Source of the DNA: Gloeopeniophorella convolvens
Lineage: Eukaryota; Basidiomycota; Agaricomycetes; Russulales
Length of the DNA stretch: 64,000 nt
NCBI GenBank assembly: GCA_022496205.1
Contig: WTXD01000002.1
Location: 1,240,001 to 1,304,000 of the forward strand
Direction: 5' to 3'
Shown here in pieces: positions 45,275 through 55,591 of this stretch (its first letter is position 1; each line of letters begins with the position of its first letter). Made by a program: the position numbers and the translations under genes. The notes under the pieces are model-generated. The model saw only the letters and a list, made by a program, of their open reading frames with translations. It did no database searches and was not told where the DNA came from.

Positions 45275-47112
45275 TCACATCTCGAGCGGCTCGTGGGAGC
45301 GGGTGTCTAGGCCGCGGACTGCACTCTCACTAGCGACGGCGCGCTCCCTGCGAGTATTGAATCCAGTGACACCGGGGCCGCGCGGCTGCCGGACAACACC
45401 GCTTGTGGGGCTTTCGAGCCTGTCGAGGCCCCCGGGGCTCACGACGCTCGCAGGCAGAGTGGGCACTGGAGGCACGGCGTTGCCGAAAGGACTGGCGTTC
45501 CCAAAGATGGAGCCGAATCCCCCTGGCGAGCGCCGCGACGGGGAACCAATGGTGGCATAACCTTCGCGGATGTTGCCGTTCGAGGAGCGTGTGCTGAGTC
45601 GAGGAGCCTGTGAGCGCAGCGCCCCCATGTCTGGCATGGATTTCTTGACGCGCAAGGTCTGGGAAAGCCCGCCTGACGCAGGAGACGTCGGGGAAAGGTA
45701 GGATGAAGGCATGCGCTGCAAGCCCGGATGACGATTTCCTTGTTGCCTCTGATTGCATATGTGTTAGCGCTATCACCATTGATGCGTACATCTGCTAACC
45801 TTTTCCGGGTCGGTGCGTGTGACAACAGCGTACCGTTCTTCACCTTCGCCCACGGAATAATGATATACACCGAGCTTCTGAGCCACAAGATGCACTGTTC
45901 TTCGCTGCTTCGGAGAGAGTGTCCTAGAGAACGCGAGCTCATCCCTCATGTGATCGTCTTTGAAAAGCAAGATACGGGAGTAGATCTCCAAAGTAGATGG
46001 GTCGTTGAGATCCAGCTCAGCCGAGACCGAAGTGCCTTTAAGGGAAGGGCTTGGCGTGACGGGGAGCGCAGGAGGCGGAGTTTGGACTCCATATGGCTGG
46101 GGGACAGGCATAGGAGGAGGAGCTGATGGAGGAGAGTATTGCTGGGGAGACTGATAGTTGGTCCCAGAATACGTTCGCTGAGGAGTAAAAGGCGATGTGA
46201 TGACTGTGCCATAATCTTCGTACGGAGCTTGAACTGGTGTTTGCTGTTGCTGGTGTTGTTGTTGCTCTTTCTCGAGCTGCATGGAGCGCATGCGGCGGAT
46301 GGCCTTCTCGCGTTCAATGCGCTCTTTCTCCCCAGCTTGTAACACCTTTTTGTACTCAACGCGCAGCTTGCGACCCTGTACATCGAAGCCGTTCAGAGCG
46401 GCCACGACGGCGTCGGCGTCGGAAGCCTGTCGGAAGTTGGCAAAGGCAAGGCCCCTGAAGGAGCCCGACTGGTCTAGATGGTAGTTGAAAGCATACGGGG
46501 TCGGAATGGACAAGGAAGCCTGAGTAAATGGAGGACATGTGAGACGAGGGAAGGGAGAAAGGGAGGCGATTGAATACGTACGATGATGTCCAAGAGAGTC
46601 TCACGCTTGACATTAAAAGGGATGTTTTTGATGACAATAGCGGTGGGTATAATCTCGTCGTCGAAGCCTTGGCCGGCGGCGCCCTGGATGCCTGGAGGAG
46701 CATTGATATGAGGAAGGGGCGGCGAACCACCGCCCGAAGAGAGATCAGAATTATTGGGAGGAGAGAGAGAGCGGTTGTCGGGATATGCAGGGTTGCTATC
46801 AAGCCATTGCTGTTGGAGGGGGGGTATACGGGGTTAAGGAGATGGAACGATTGATCAGAAGAGAAAAAAGAGGCGCACGGAGGGAAGGCCAGCACGGACG
46901 GGCTTGTTCTTGAGGGGCGACTGGCTCATGCTGAGAGGATTGAAAATAGGCTGACCTGCAGGGGCATGAGGAGAAGTAGCAAAATGGTACTGAGGTCTGG
47001 CGTTTCCGGGACCTGTGCCATCGTAGTCGTAAGTGTCGTGCAGACGTTGATGAGATGGCTGAGAAGAGAGCGACAGCGAGGCGAGATCCGGAGTAGAAGA
47101 AGAACTGGTCAT
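45275..47112 (-). CDS. RRM and R3H domain RNA-binding protein, Pin4/Cip2-like
   Basis: Starts MTSSSSTPDLASLSLSSQPS at 47112, a disordered N-terminus with SP motifs. The RRM follows: AIVIKNIPFNVKRETLLDII (RNP2-like), then FRGLAFANFRQASDADAVVA (RNP1-like) and LNGFDVQGRKLRVEYKKVLQ. A Gln-rich coiled stretch (MQLEKEQQQHQQQQTPVQ) precedes the R3H domain, where DLNDPSTLEIYSRILLFKDD is followed by LAFSRTLSPKQRRTVHLVAQ and KLGVYHYSVGEGEERYAVV. The C-terminus (MPSSYLSPTSPASGGLSQTL onward) is Ser/Pro-rich and ends SHEPLEM at 45275. RRM plus R3H in this order is the architecture of budding yeast Pin4 and fission yeast Cip2, stress and cell-cycle mRNA regulators. Introns near 46800, 46540 and 45760. Confidence 0.9.
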
Positions 47113-48053
47113 GATGGGAGAGTCCGGGGAAGAAGAGAAAGATGAAGGTGGACCTGCGTGTGCTGCGCGAGAGCGAGAGCCGATCGTGAACTTGGACGAG
47201 AAACGGGGACGAGCAGTGGACGAGCCCGCGCTCGCTCCCAACAACTCCATTCGCGGCACAAGCCGATCGACACGAGGCAGACCGCACACAGTAGCACGCT
47301 CCGTCAAAACTTTCTTTCATTCTCTCTACGTTGCGTCCACCAGCCCTAATAGACAGGTCCCATCGCCGCCTTGGGCGGCGCTACTACCGTCCCTGCGTCA
47401 AGCGGTATGCTGATTGTTCCGGAGTGATCCCACGGGCCCCGCACCCTCCCCCCGCCGACACGGGCGACGACGACCCGGGAGATTCCAAACCCTCGGGCGT
47501 CTGCTCCAGCCCTGGGCTTCCCGACCTGCTTGCCGATCCTTCAACAGGCCGTTGCCGCTCTCGCGGCGCTGCGCAGCGTGCAACGACTGCCGGCGGGTAA
47601 AAAATCGGTCGCGGCATGGACGGCATCGTGAACTTGGACCTCCCACGAGGCGGCAATGACCCCTGAATGAGGCGAAGGGGCGTTGGGGCAGGACGGCGAG
47701 GCATGCTTCACGGTTGAGAGATGTTCGGTCTGGTGATCAGTCTTCAGAAAATGCACACTCCCAGATAAAGGGAAGCCCAAACCTGGATGAAAGAGATGGC
47801 TTGATTTTTACAAGGATAGTCAGAAGATGCAACCGGCTCAACCGAATCGCAAGGGCGCAGCCCGGGTGAAGGAGAATGGCGGTCTTCGACAGAAAGCCAG
47901 CGAGCGAGAGCTACAGGCAGGATCATTGCAGTGACCACAGCAACCGGATGACAAAGCAATGCCCGGCGTTTTACGATACAAATTCGCTGATCTACAATAC
48001 GGGCACCACGTGAACGGGGGTATACGGGTATACTTGCCCTCCTCTATGCGCCA
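47113..48053. other. Intergenic region, Pin4-like gene promoter
   Basis: 941 bp between the Pin4-like start and the E2 stop. The only candidate is the weak 106-codon frame at 47384-47704. A second minus-strand frame near 47744-47959 begins with TTG, has no ATG and is not called. Confidence 0.4.
47384..47704 (-). CDS. Possible small Pro/Arg-rich protein (weak)
   Basis: A 106-residue frame with a true ATG at 47704, MPRRPAPTPLRLIQGSLPPR. Composition is Pro, Arg, Gly and Ser, with no domain; GC-rich sequence keeps several frames open here. It could instead be leader or promoter sequence of the Pin4-like gene. Listed only so it is not lost. Confidence 0.2.
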   Translation of the reverse strand: MPRRPAPTPLRLIQGSLPPRGRSKFTMPSMPRPIFYPPAVVARCAAPRERQRPVEGSASRSGSPGLEQTPEGLESPGSSSPVSAGGGCGARGITPEQSAYRLTQGR

Positions 48054-48953
48054 CTAGGTCGATGCCTCGTCGCTGATCGGTCGGTAGTACTTGGCGATCT
48101 GTGTTTTAAACACTATATGCGGACATCAGGAACCGTTCGCGGAAACAAGAGTCGAGACGCACGCTCTGGAGAGTCCCAAAGGTTTGAGGCATCTGTGTTC
48201 AACGGAGATGCATTGTTCGGCTCTAAGATTCATTCAGACAAGGGGAAATACCGTATCATGGGGCGCTTCTCACCTCCAAGAAGTGATTGTAGGGACAACA
48301 AGATCGTTTGTACACTGTATACAGCCGACCATTTATCCTGGATTGGGAACAATGTCGACTTTCGTCGTCTAGCTGAGGACGAGACGGTGCGCACCTGCAG
48401 AATGTCGAGGCAGATTGCTCCCGACGCGATATCGACATTAGGGTGGAAACATGGTGATTCGAATTTGATCACAGGCGGAACGTAGGGGTAGTTGGGCGGG
48501 AAGTGGATCGTGATTTTGAACGTCATGCCTCCGTAATACTGCTCAAGGTCAGCGAGGTGAAAGACAAGGTGGATGCTGACACTGACGGTGCCTACAGGTC
48601 CCTCTATTGTGCCCACCCACTCGAAGAGGTTGGCGTCAGACTTGGGGAACGCCGACTAGAGGATCACGAGGCAGTGAGCGGCGCCCGATGGCGTAGACAA
48701 GAGTACGCACGATTCCCGGCGACGAAGACATCTGAAAGAAGGTAAGACTCGCATCGATGAATTCTCTGAGGCCAAGTGCTCACCATTAAGGTCATCAGTT
48801 CATTGCTCAGCCTAAAGAACAGTCAGCGCGAGGCAGGAGAATGTGGTACTGAGATAACCTCTTGGTAACACTGCCAGCAGCCTCGCCACCCGAGCCTGAG
48901 ACAGCAGATTTTGGGGCAGTGCGGGCAGCCAGAGAAGTGGTCAGTTGTTCCAT
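48054..48953 (-). CDS. Ubiquitin-conjugating enzyme E2, UBE2C (UbcH10/Ubc11) type
   Basis: Starts [20 protein letters not shown] at 48953. The N-terminal extension leads into [11 protein letters not shown] and SELMTLM, typical of APC/C-directed E2s. The UBC fold shows [49 protein letters not shown] and the active-site AICLDILQ (Cys), then [20 protein letters not shown]. Two more introns give [20 protein letters not shown] and [19 protein letters not shown], stop at 48054. UBE2C primes ubiquitin on mitotic APC/C substrates such as cyclin B. The donor after GPVGT is GTCAGT; an upstream GTAGGC would drop VGT. Divergent from ede1 over 262 bp. Confidence 0.88.
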
Positions 48954-49215
48954 TGGGTTGAGAGCGTGTTGAGTGCAGGATGAAAGCGTGTAGCGTGTGG
49001 TCTGAACCAAAGTTGAAATCAAAACGCGCCGCGGGACACGTGACTCGCGTGTGGCCGTGGTCATGTGGCCCGGAGATGGGGCCGAGAGTCGGGAAATGCC
49101 GGCCGGGGTGGCCGGAGAAGCTGCGGTGGGCGGTGACTAAGACGCGGAACAGGTCGCCAGAACACCCGAAGCCATCTCGCCCGCCCAAGTACTCTCCTCC
49201 CCCTTCCTCTCAGCC
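48954..49215. promoter_or_regulatory. Divergent promoter between the E2 and ede1 genes
   Basis: 262 bp between ATGs at 48953 (minus) and 49216 (plus). No TATA box; a pyrimidine-rich stretch precedes the ede1 ATG. Confidence 0.45.
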
Positions 49216-52200
49216 ATGGCTGCGGCATTCTCTCCAACACAAGGGGAGGTCGCTCTTGTAAACCAGATTTTCAACAAGAACGACCCCCAGAAGTTTGGCG
49301 TCATCACTGGCGACCTCGCCGTCAGCATATTCGGCGGCTCCAACCTCAACGCTACAACACTCGGGCAAATATGGGGAATCGCTGACGCGGAGAATCAAGG
49401 CTTTCTCACCCGTAAGGGCTTCTCCGTCGCGGTACGCCTCATTGGCTGGGCGCAAAAGGGTGAGACGGTCACCGAAGAGTTGATCAACAAACGTGAGCGC
49501 GACGCGTCTACTCTCCGAAGGCGCCAACTGACATTTCCAACGCCTCCAAGCTGGTCCACTTGCAGTCATTGATGGTTACTCTTCACCATCTGAGCCGCGC
49601 AGGGCCATCAGCCCCTCTCCGAAGTCTCCAGGTCCCCATGTCCCTCCTCCACTGGCTGCACAGGACAAGGCCAAGTTCACCAAGCTGTTCAACGGCTGCG
49701 GCCCTGTGAATGGGCTGCTCACAGGTGTGTTCATGTAGCTTTCCTAGTTTTGTCCGTGCGTTACTGACTCCGGTTTGCCCCAAGCTGAGAAGGCGCGCGA
49801 GGTGTTTGTCAAGTCCAAACTCCCAGTTGAGAAGCTCTCCCAAATATGGTACGCAGTGTTCATGCAGCAGGAAATAATCGTATAGTAAACATCCTCCTGC
49901 AGGAACCTGTCGGACACTCAGAGTCGTGGATCACTGGATGTTGCCGATTTCATTGTCGCTATGTACCTTATCCAGGGCTCCATGTCGGGGCAACTCTCCT
50001 TCGTACCTACAACACTCCCCCCTGGGCTTTACGAGATGGCCTCCGGCCAGAGCCTCGCGGGCGGAAACGTCACTTCGCACGCCACGGGAAACAGTGGTTC
50101 TTTCAGTCCAGGCGTGTCTGGGATCTTCCCGCAGCACACTGGCTCTGGTGTGGTTCAACCGCAGCTGACGGGTCGACCACTGCAACCACAGTTCTCAGGA
50201 CAGCCTTTGCAAGTGCAGTCGCATCATACTGGCACGAAGCCGGCTCCCGCTGTCCCTCCTATCCCCCCTCGGAACGCGTCGACCTCGTCGCCCTTCGGGG
50301 CTCCATTCGGGCAGCCGTCCCAACCAGCATGGGATGTCACCCCTGCCGAGAAAGCCAACGCGGACAAATTCTTCGACACTCTCGATACACAAAAGCGAGG
50401 TTACATTGAAGGTGATGTAGCCGTTCCGTTTATGCTGCAGTCAAAGTTGTCCGAAGATGTCCTCGCGCTTGTCTGGTTTGTCGTCAACTCTTTCAACTTG
50501 AAGAGTGACGTCTCACGATTGTATCTAGGGACTTGGCTGACCTCAATAACGATGGTCGTCTCACACGCGATGGCTTCGCAGTTGCCTGGCATCTGATCCA
50601 GGGTAAACTCGCGGGGAAAGACATACCTTCCGCTTTACCTCCTTCCCTGGTTCCGCCATCCATGCGGGTAGCTGCTGCTCCCGCGGTATCTCCATTCCAG
50701 CCTCCGGCTTCAGACTCGCTCAGGGATCTGCTCTGGGATGACTCCCCCTCGTCGCCCCCGTCAACCCAGCCACAGCCGACGGTTCTGCAGCCACAGAAGA
50801 CTGGACCCATCGTCTCACAGTCCGCGTTTACCCCACCCACTCCGTTCTCACCTCCTCAGGCTCTTCCTAGGGCCCAAGGACAGGATCCTTTCGGCGCCTC
50901 GGGTGAGCGCATACCCTTTGCAGAGATTGAGATGCTTACATATCGTCCTGTAGTTTTGAACAAGGATCTTCTCGGTGACGATGACGAGTCTGGAACATCC
51001 TCTCCTCCAATCCACGATCACTCTGCGGAAATCGGCAATCTGCAGAACCAGCTCCAGTCAACAACTCGTTCTCTCGACACCACGAAGGCAGAGCGGATTA
51101 ATGTCGAAGTCAATGTCCAGAACCAGGCCGCGCAGCTTTCTGCCCTTCAAACTCAACTGAGCTCCGCGAAGGCCGCATACGAGACAGAATCTCGTCTTCT
51201 CGGCACCCTTCGGGAACGATTTAGTGTCCAGTCGGCCGAGATTCAGAAGGCAAGAGAGGAGCTCATACGCGCAGAGAGCGACCTCAGCGCCGTCCGAGTC
51301 GAGAAGGCCGAGGTAGAACAAGGTGTCCTCCGCGACAAGGAAGAAGTACGCGGACTGCAGCGTAAGATGACGGAGACCGGATCGATCATCGAACAGGCCA
51401 AGTTAGAGATTGAGAAGGCGAAGAAGGACGCGAAGCAGCAAAAGGGGCTTCTGGCCATTGCGAAGAAGCAGCTTGCGACAAGAGAGGCTGAAAGGGCAAA
51501 GGTTGAGAAGGAGCTCCAGGAGGCCGCCGCAGAAGCCGAGGAGGCTCTTAAAGAACACGAGGCTGCGGAGGCCGAGCTCATGAAGGAGCCCCTTGCGCCG
51601 GCTCCTGCAAACGGACGTGCGCTTGCGCCTTCTCCGTCGTTATCAGGAGACAGCGTTACATTCGCCGCTGCGCAACCACTCCCGGGTACGCCAGGGAGCC
51701 CTGCGTCGGCGAGTGGCTCTCTGCTTGGGAAGAGCAACAATCCGTTCGATCGACTTGTCACGAGTCCTGGATCTCGGTCTCAATCGCCATTCCTTCCTTT
51801 CGCCAACAACTCCGTTCCTACCCCAACTACCATGACTTCTGCGCCGGATGAGGCTCCCACCAACGATGATCCATTCACTTTCGACCAAGCGTTCGGCAGC
51901 GAGGAGGCGAAGCCTACTCCCGATGCCAATGACGCTGCAACAACTCCCGAACAACTGTCCACTCCAAAGATTTCAGCGGGTTCGCATATCGTCGCTAATG
52001 AAGAGATATCGTCGCCTTCCAGCGATCACGATTTGTTCAGTACCCCGCCAATGTCTGCACGGGATGCTTTGCCGTCGGGGTCACCTGTAGCTGTCACAGC
52101 GGAGCCGGAGGTCCTCAGCTTCCCGCCGCTCGATGCTCCCACTACTGCACCAGCACCCGGCCAGCAGGCAGAGGCTCATACCGATATCAACACTCAACTC

Positions 52201-52382
52201 AAAGAACTCGAGGTGGAGGAGTCGGATTCGAGCGACGACGAAAGCGAAGATGAGACCCCACTCGCGAACTTGGTCTCCCGGTCAGCTTCCGCCCCAAACC
52301 CAGCAGATGTTGTAAAACAGGCACCAGTCACCAATGGGCATGCGTCGCCCCCCACTTCAAATGATCTTCCCCCGCCTGTCGT

Positions 52383-52437
<55 letters not shown>

Positions 52438-53638
52438 ACCACCTCGCCCCTGCCCTCTGCAGAAGTTCATAACAACAACCCATTCCCGTCTCCTCCTGCT
52501 CCTGCGCAAAGCACCAACCCTTTTCCACCCCCAGCCACGATTGGGAGCCCCTTCGGATCCGCTACGGCTTCTCCTGAGCCTCCGAGGGCGAACACGACCG
52601 ACTTTGACGAGGCCTTTGGCAAGTTCCCTACCTCAGCGCCCCCCACATCCGAGAACAATTTTACGTTCGATTCATTCGATGATAACTTTGACTTCGCCAC
52701 CGCAGACGCCGCCGTATCTTCGTCGGGCGCCGCTGCTCCCGCTGCTACCTCGACTGCCTTCCCGCCTGCGCCAACGAACGCTAACGGCTTCAAGGTCCCC
52801 CTTTCCCCTACCCGGAGCGCCGGCTTTGACAGCGCGTTCATTCCCCAGCCGCTTGCTGCGGCACCTGCACCCCCACTGGCGGTTCCTGAGGGCCTCCCTT
52901 CGCTGCCCCAGATTGCCGAGTCGAAGCCGTTTTCGTTCGACGATGCCTTCGCGTCAAGCATCTTGCCCACGCCTGCTGCTCCAATTCAAGCTGCTTCCAG
53001 CCAGCCTCCATCCAGCACTGAGGCGCCGAGCCTGTCATTTGACGACGCCTTTGCATCTGTCCCCGCTCAGGGTGACAGCGGATTCGGCACAGCATCGTCT
53101 AGGGCTTCGTCGATTCCGCAAGCCAACCAACCCCCTGCTGGCTTGACAATGTTCCCTTCGAGCTCCCCCGTAAGGGGACAGGCGTCCCCTCGTGAAATAT
53201 CTGGCTTCACGTCCTCACCACCTCCCCGGGAGACTTCTCCGCCGCCTCGTGTATCTTCCCCCAAAGGACGGCCTTCGACCTCATCTTCCAAGGAGAGCGG
53301 CGAGAAGGCCAAAGAACAGACACGTCACTCGAAGCTCAGTGTAAGTTGTTTTGTTCTCTACCGCGTGGACGGAACGGACATTGAATTTGGCTCAGATTCG
53401 CCTGCCATTTGGGAAGAAGAAGAAGACACAGGACTCGCTTCCTCCTTCACAGCTGTCCCAGCACCTGGCACCGATCGTGGACGAAAATGTGGGAAGGGCC
53501 ACGCCGGCGGTCGATGATGACGTTGAGCCTGTGAAACAGCTGTGCAGCATGGGCTTCAGCCGCACACAGGCCGTCGCGGCCCTCGAGGCCAATTCATACG
53601 ACTTCCAGCGGGCATTGAACAGCCTCCTTAGCGGTTGA
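49216..53638 (+). CDS. ede1: EH-domain endocytic scaffold Ede1 (EPS15-like)
   Basis: Start at 49216, MAAAFSPTQGEVALVNQIFN. Three EH domains appear in the first third: FGVITGDLAVSIFGGSNLNA with LGQIWGIADAENQGFLTRKG; a second with LFNGCGPVNGLLTG and FVKSKLPVEKLSQIW; and a third with KFFDTLDTQKRGYIEGDVAV and LADLNNDGRLTRDGFAVAWH. A long coiled coil follows (NLQNQLQSTTRSLDTTKAER onward, about 51020-51590), then a Ser/Pro/Ala-rich region with FG/DPF-like motifs (DAFASV, DEAFGKF). A final intron (53342-53395) joins KLS to IRLPFGKKKKTQDS and a C-terminal UBA domain (VKQLCSMGFSRTQAVAALEA) ending at 53638. Ede1 initiates clathrin-mediated endocytosis. The region includes an 18-Ala run. Confidence 0.93.
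52384..52434 (+). repeat. ede1: (GCA)17 trinucleotide repeat coding poly-alanine
   Basis: Seventeen pure GCA codons in the disordered part of Ede1; the following GCC makes a run of 18 Ala. The repeat is in frame and uninterrupted. Confidence 0.95.
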
Positions 53639-53969
53639 AGGATGCATATGCGTATGGACAATGGACTTTGTACGGAAAGGGGTGGTCACGTATCGAGCTC
53701 TATTACTTATGACTCCATTCGTTCGTTCTGGTTTCCGCACCTATTATCGCCGAGTCACTCCTTTGTCTACTCTTTTCTGCTACTCTTGGTTGCTCGTTCC
53801 TTAAGAAATTCTAATATCTGGATACCGCTCGAAAGCGTTCTGATTCTGTCCTGGCTGCGTTGCGACTTGTGCTCGTTCGGGCAGAGCCGACCCGAACTAA
53901 ATGATTATTTATTGACCCACACTTGCCTCATAGCAAAATCCCCGTCCAACGACTCTCACCTAGTCACTC
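53639..53969. other. Intergenic region between ede1 and the cAMP phosphodiesterase
   Basis: 331 bp, T-rich near 53760-53830, holding the ede1 3' end and the phosphodiesterase promoter. No gene. Confidence 0.45.
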
Positions 53970-55446
53970 ATGCCCACCTTTGACCTGGTCGTCGTGGGCA
54001 GCGGCGGAGGACCTTACGAAACTAATTTATCTTCGTATGCTGTATTTCTCCTCACACGACTCGTCTCACTTTAGGCCGACCAGGTACTTATTTAAGCCAT
54101 GTGACGCTTCCTGGACGGATGGAATAATCGCTCTCGAGGCAGGTGAGCACTGCGTTCGCACGTCCTGCATCACGCACAACATATTCGCTCACCTTCGTCC
54201 GAACGTCCAGGCTCGGGGATCGGAACGCTGCACCAACTCATCAGCCGCGACGCGACGCTCTTTGGAGACCTCTCTGCGACGCAGGTGTATTCGCGTATTC
54301 GGTGAGCGGGACCGCGCTAGCCGTTTTCGCGGATTGCATGAATGCGAGTGTCCAATCTGCGTCCTCCAGATGTTTCCTCATCAGCCATGCCCACTTGGAC
54401 CATGTCAACGGTCTCATCCTGTCGGCCGGGTCCTTCAACGGACCCAGGAAACGTATCCACGCTGCGCAGCGTGCCCTCGAATGCCTGGAGACCGTCTTTT
54501 CGGACCGAGTCTGGCCAAACCTTGCGTCGTGGGACGTGAACGACGATGCCCATAAGCTCCTTTATGACCCGTGCGTGCACCGCTCTACCGCCTGCGCGCC
54601 ACCGTCTTACGCGTAGCAGTCTCAAATTTGATAGGGACTACAGGACCGTCTTCCGCGACGTGTCTGTGAACATGATGCCAGTCCTGCATGGCACCAACGA
54701 GACGCTAGGCGAGTACGAGTCGTCTGCCTTCTTTGTCCGGCACGACCCCTCTGGCAAGGAGTTCCTCTTCTTCGGCGACGTATCGCCCGACAGCCTCACC
54801 GCCACCCCGCGGACGATCGCCGTCTGGCGCGCCGCCGCCCGGAAAATTCCGGACACGTTGTCGACCCTCTTCATTGAGTGCTCGTGGCCGTCTGGCCGGC
54901 AGGACGAGCATCTTTACGGGCATCTGAGTCCGGAGCATCTGGCCGACGAGCTTGTCGCTCTCGCGGCGGAAGTCACCCAGGCGCGCCTTGCGCGGAACGA
55001 CGACGCCAGCTCGCTTCCTAAGCGGAAGAAGCGGCGCCCAAACTCATCCGAAGCTACGCCTTCGGGGCCGCTCGCTGGCCTGCGCATCTATATTGTGCAT
55101 TGCAAGGAGGATCTGGAACGGAAGTACAGTCGGCCGATACACCATGTTATCCGGGATCAAGTTAGGGTGCTGGTTCAAGCAAAGAACCTGGGCGCAGAGG
55201 TCCTGAGCGCTGAGCAAGGAATGACGATTAGTAAGTGTGTTAGCACCCAGGAGCTCCATCTCACAAACTATCTCCTCAGCCATATAACCTATCATTTATC
55301 CGAACAAGTGAACTTTTTCTCGGCGGGATATATAGCACCATCATGTACTCTAGCCACTGTAGCCATACGCACCGTTGGACTCGCACTGTATCGATATTTT
55401 TTTTTCCGATTTAGGCTCTGCTTCATCCCCTGAGCGTGCCACATAG
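53970..55446 (+). CDS. pde1: Class II (low-affinity) cAMP phosphodiesterase, Pde1 type
   Basis: Starts MPTFDLVVVGSGGGPYETNL at 53970. After introns: SSYLFKPCDASWTDGIIALE, SGIGTLHQLISRDATLFGDL, then the metal-binding CFLISHAHLDHVNGLILSAG (HxHLDH, as in the metallo-beta-lactamase fold). Further on are NMMPVLHGTNETLGEYESSA, FFGDVSPDSL and LFIECSWPSGRQDEHLYGHL, characteristic of class II cyclic nucleotide phosphodiesterases, and IYIVHCKEDLERKYSRPIHH. The last exon depends on an intron of about 185 nt (55231-55414, T-rich acceptor TTTTCCGATTTAG) giving EQGMTISSASSPERAT, stop at 55446; read-through instead runs to 55433. It hydrolyses cAMP to AMP and lowers PKA signalling. Stops 145 bp from convergent striatin. 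Confidence 0.9.
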
Positions 55447-55591
55447 CAACGCTAATACTTCCAAGGCTGGGTAAATGACTACCGGGGTGTCGGCAGTCCT
55501 GTCGTTCCTCGGAGAGTTCGGGTACGGAGATTATAAACAGTAAATGGTGAAGCGAAAGGCGAGTCATCTCGATAGCTCGGAGGTATACAGA

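Noticed and set aside
47744..47959. 71-codon frame resembling a signal peptide, minus strand
   Set aside because: It begins with TTG, has no ATG, and shows no downstream domain.
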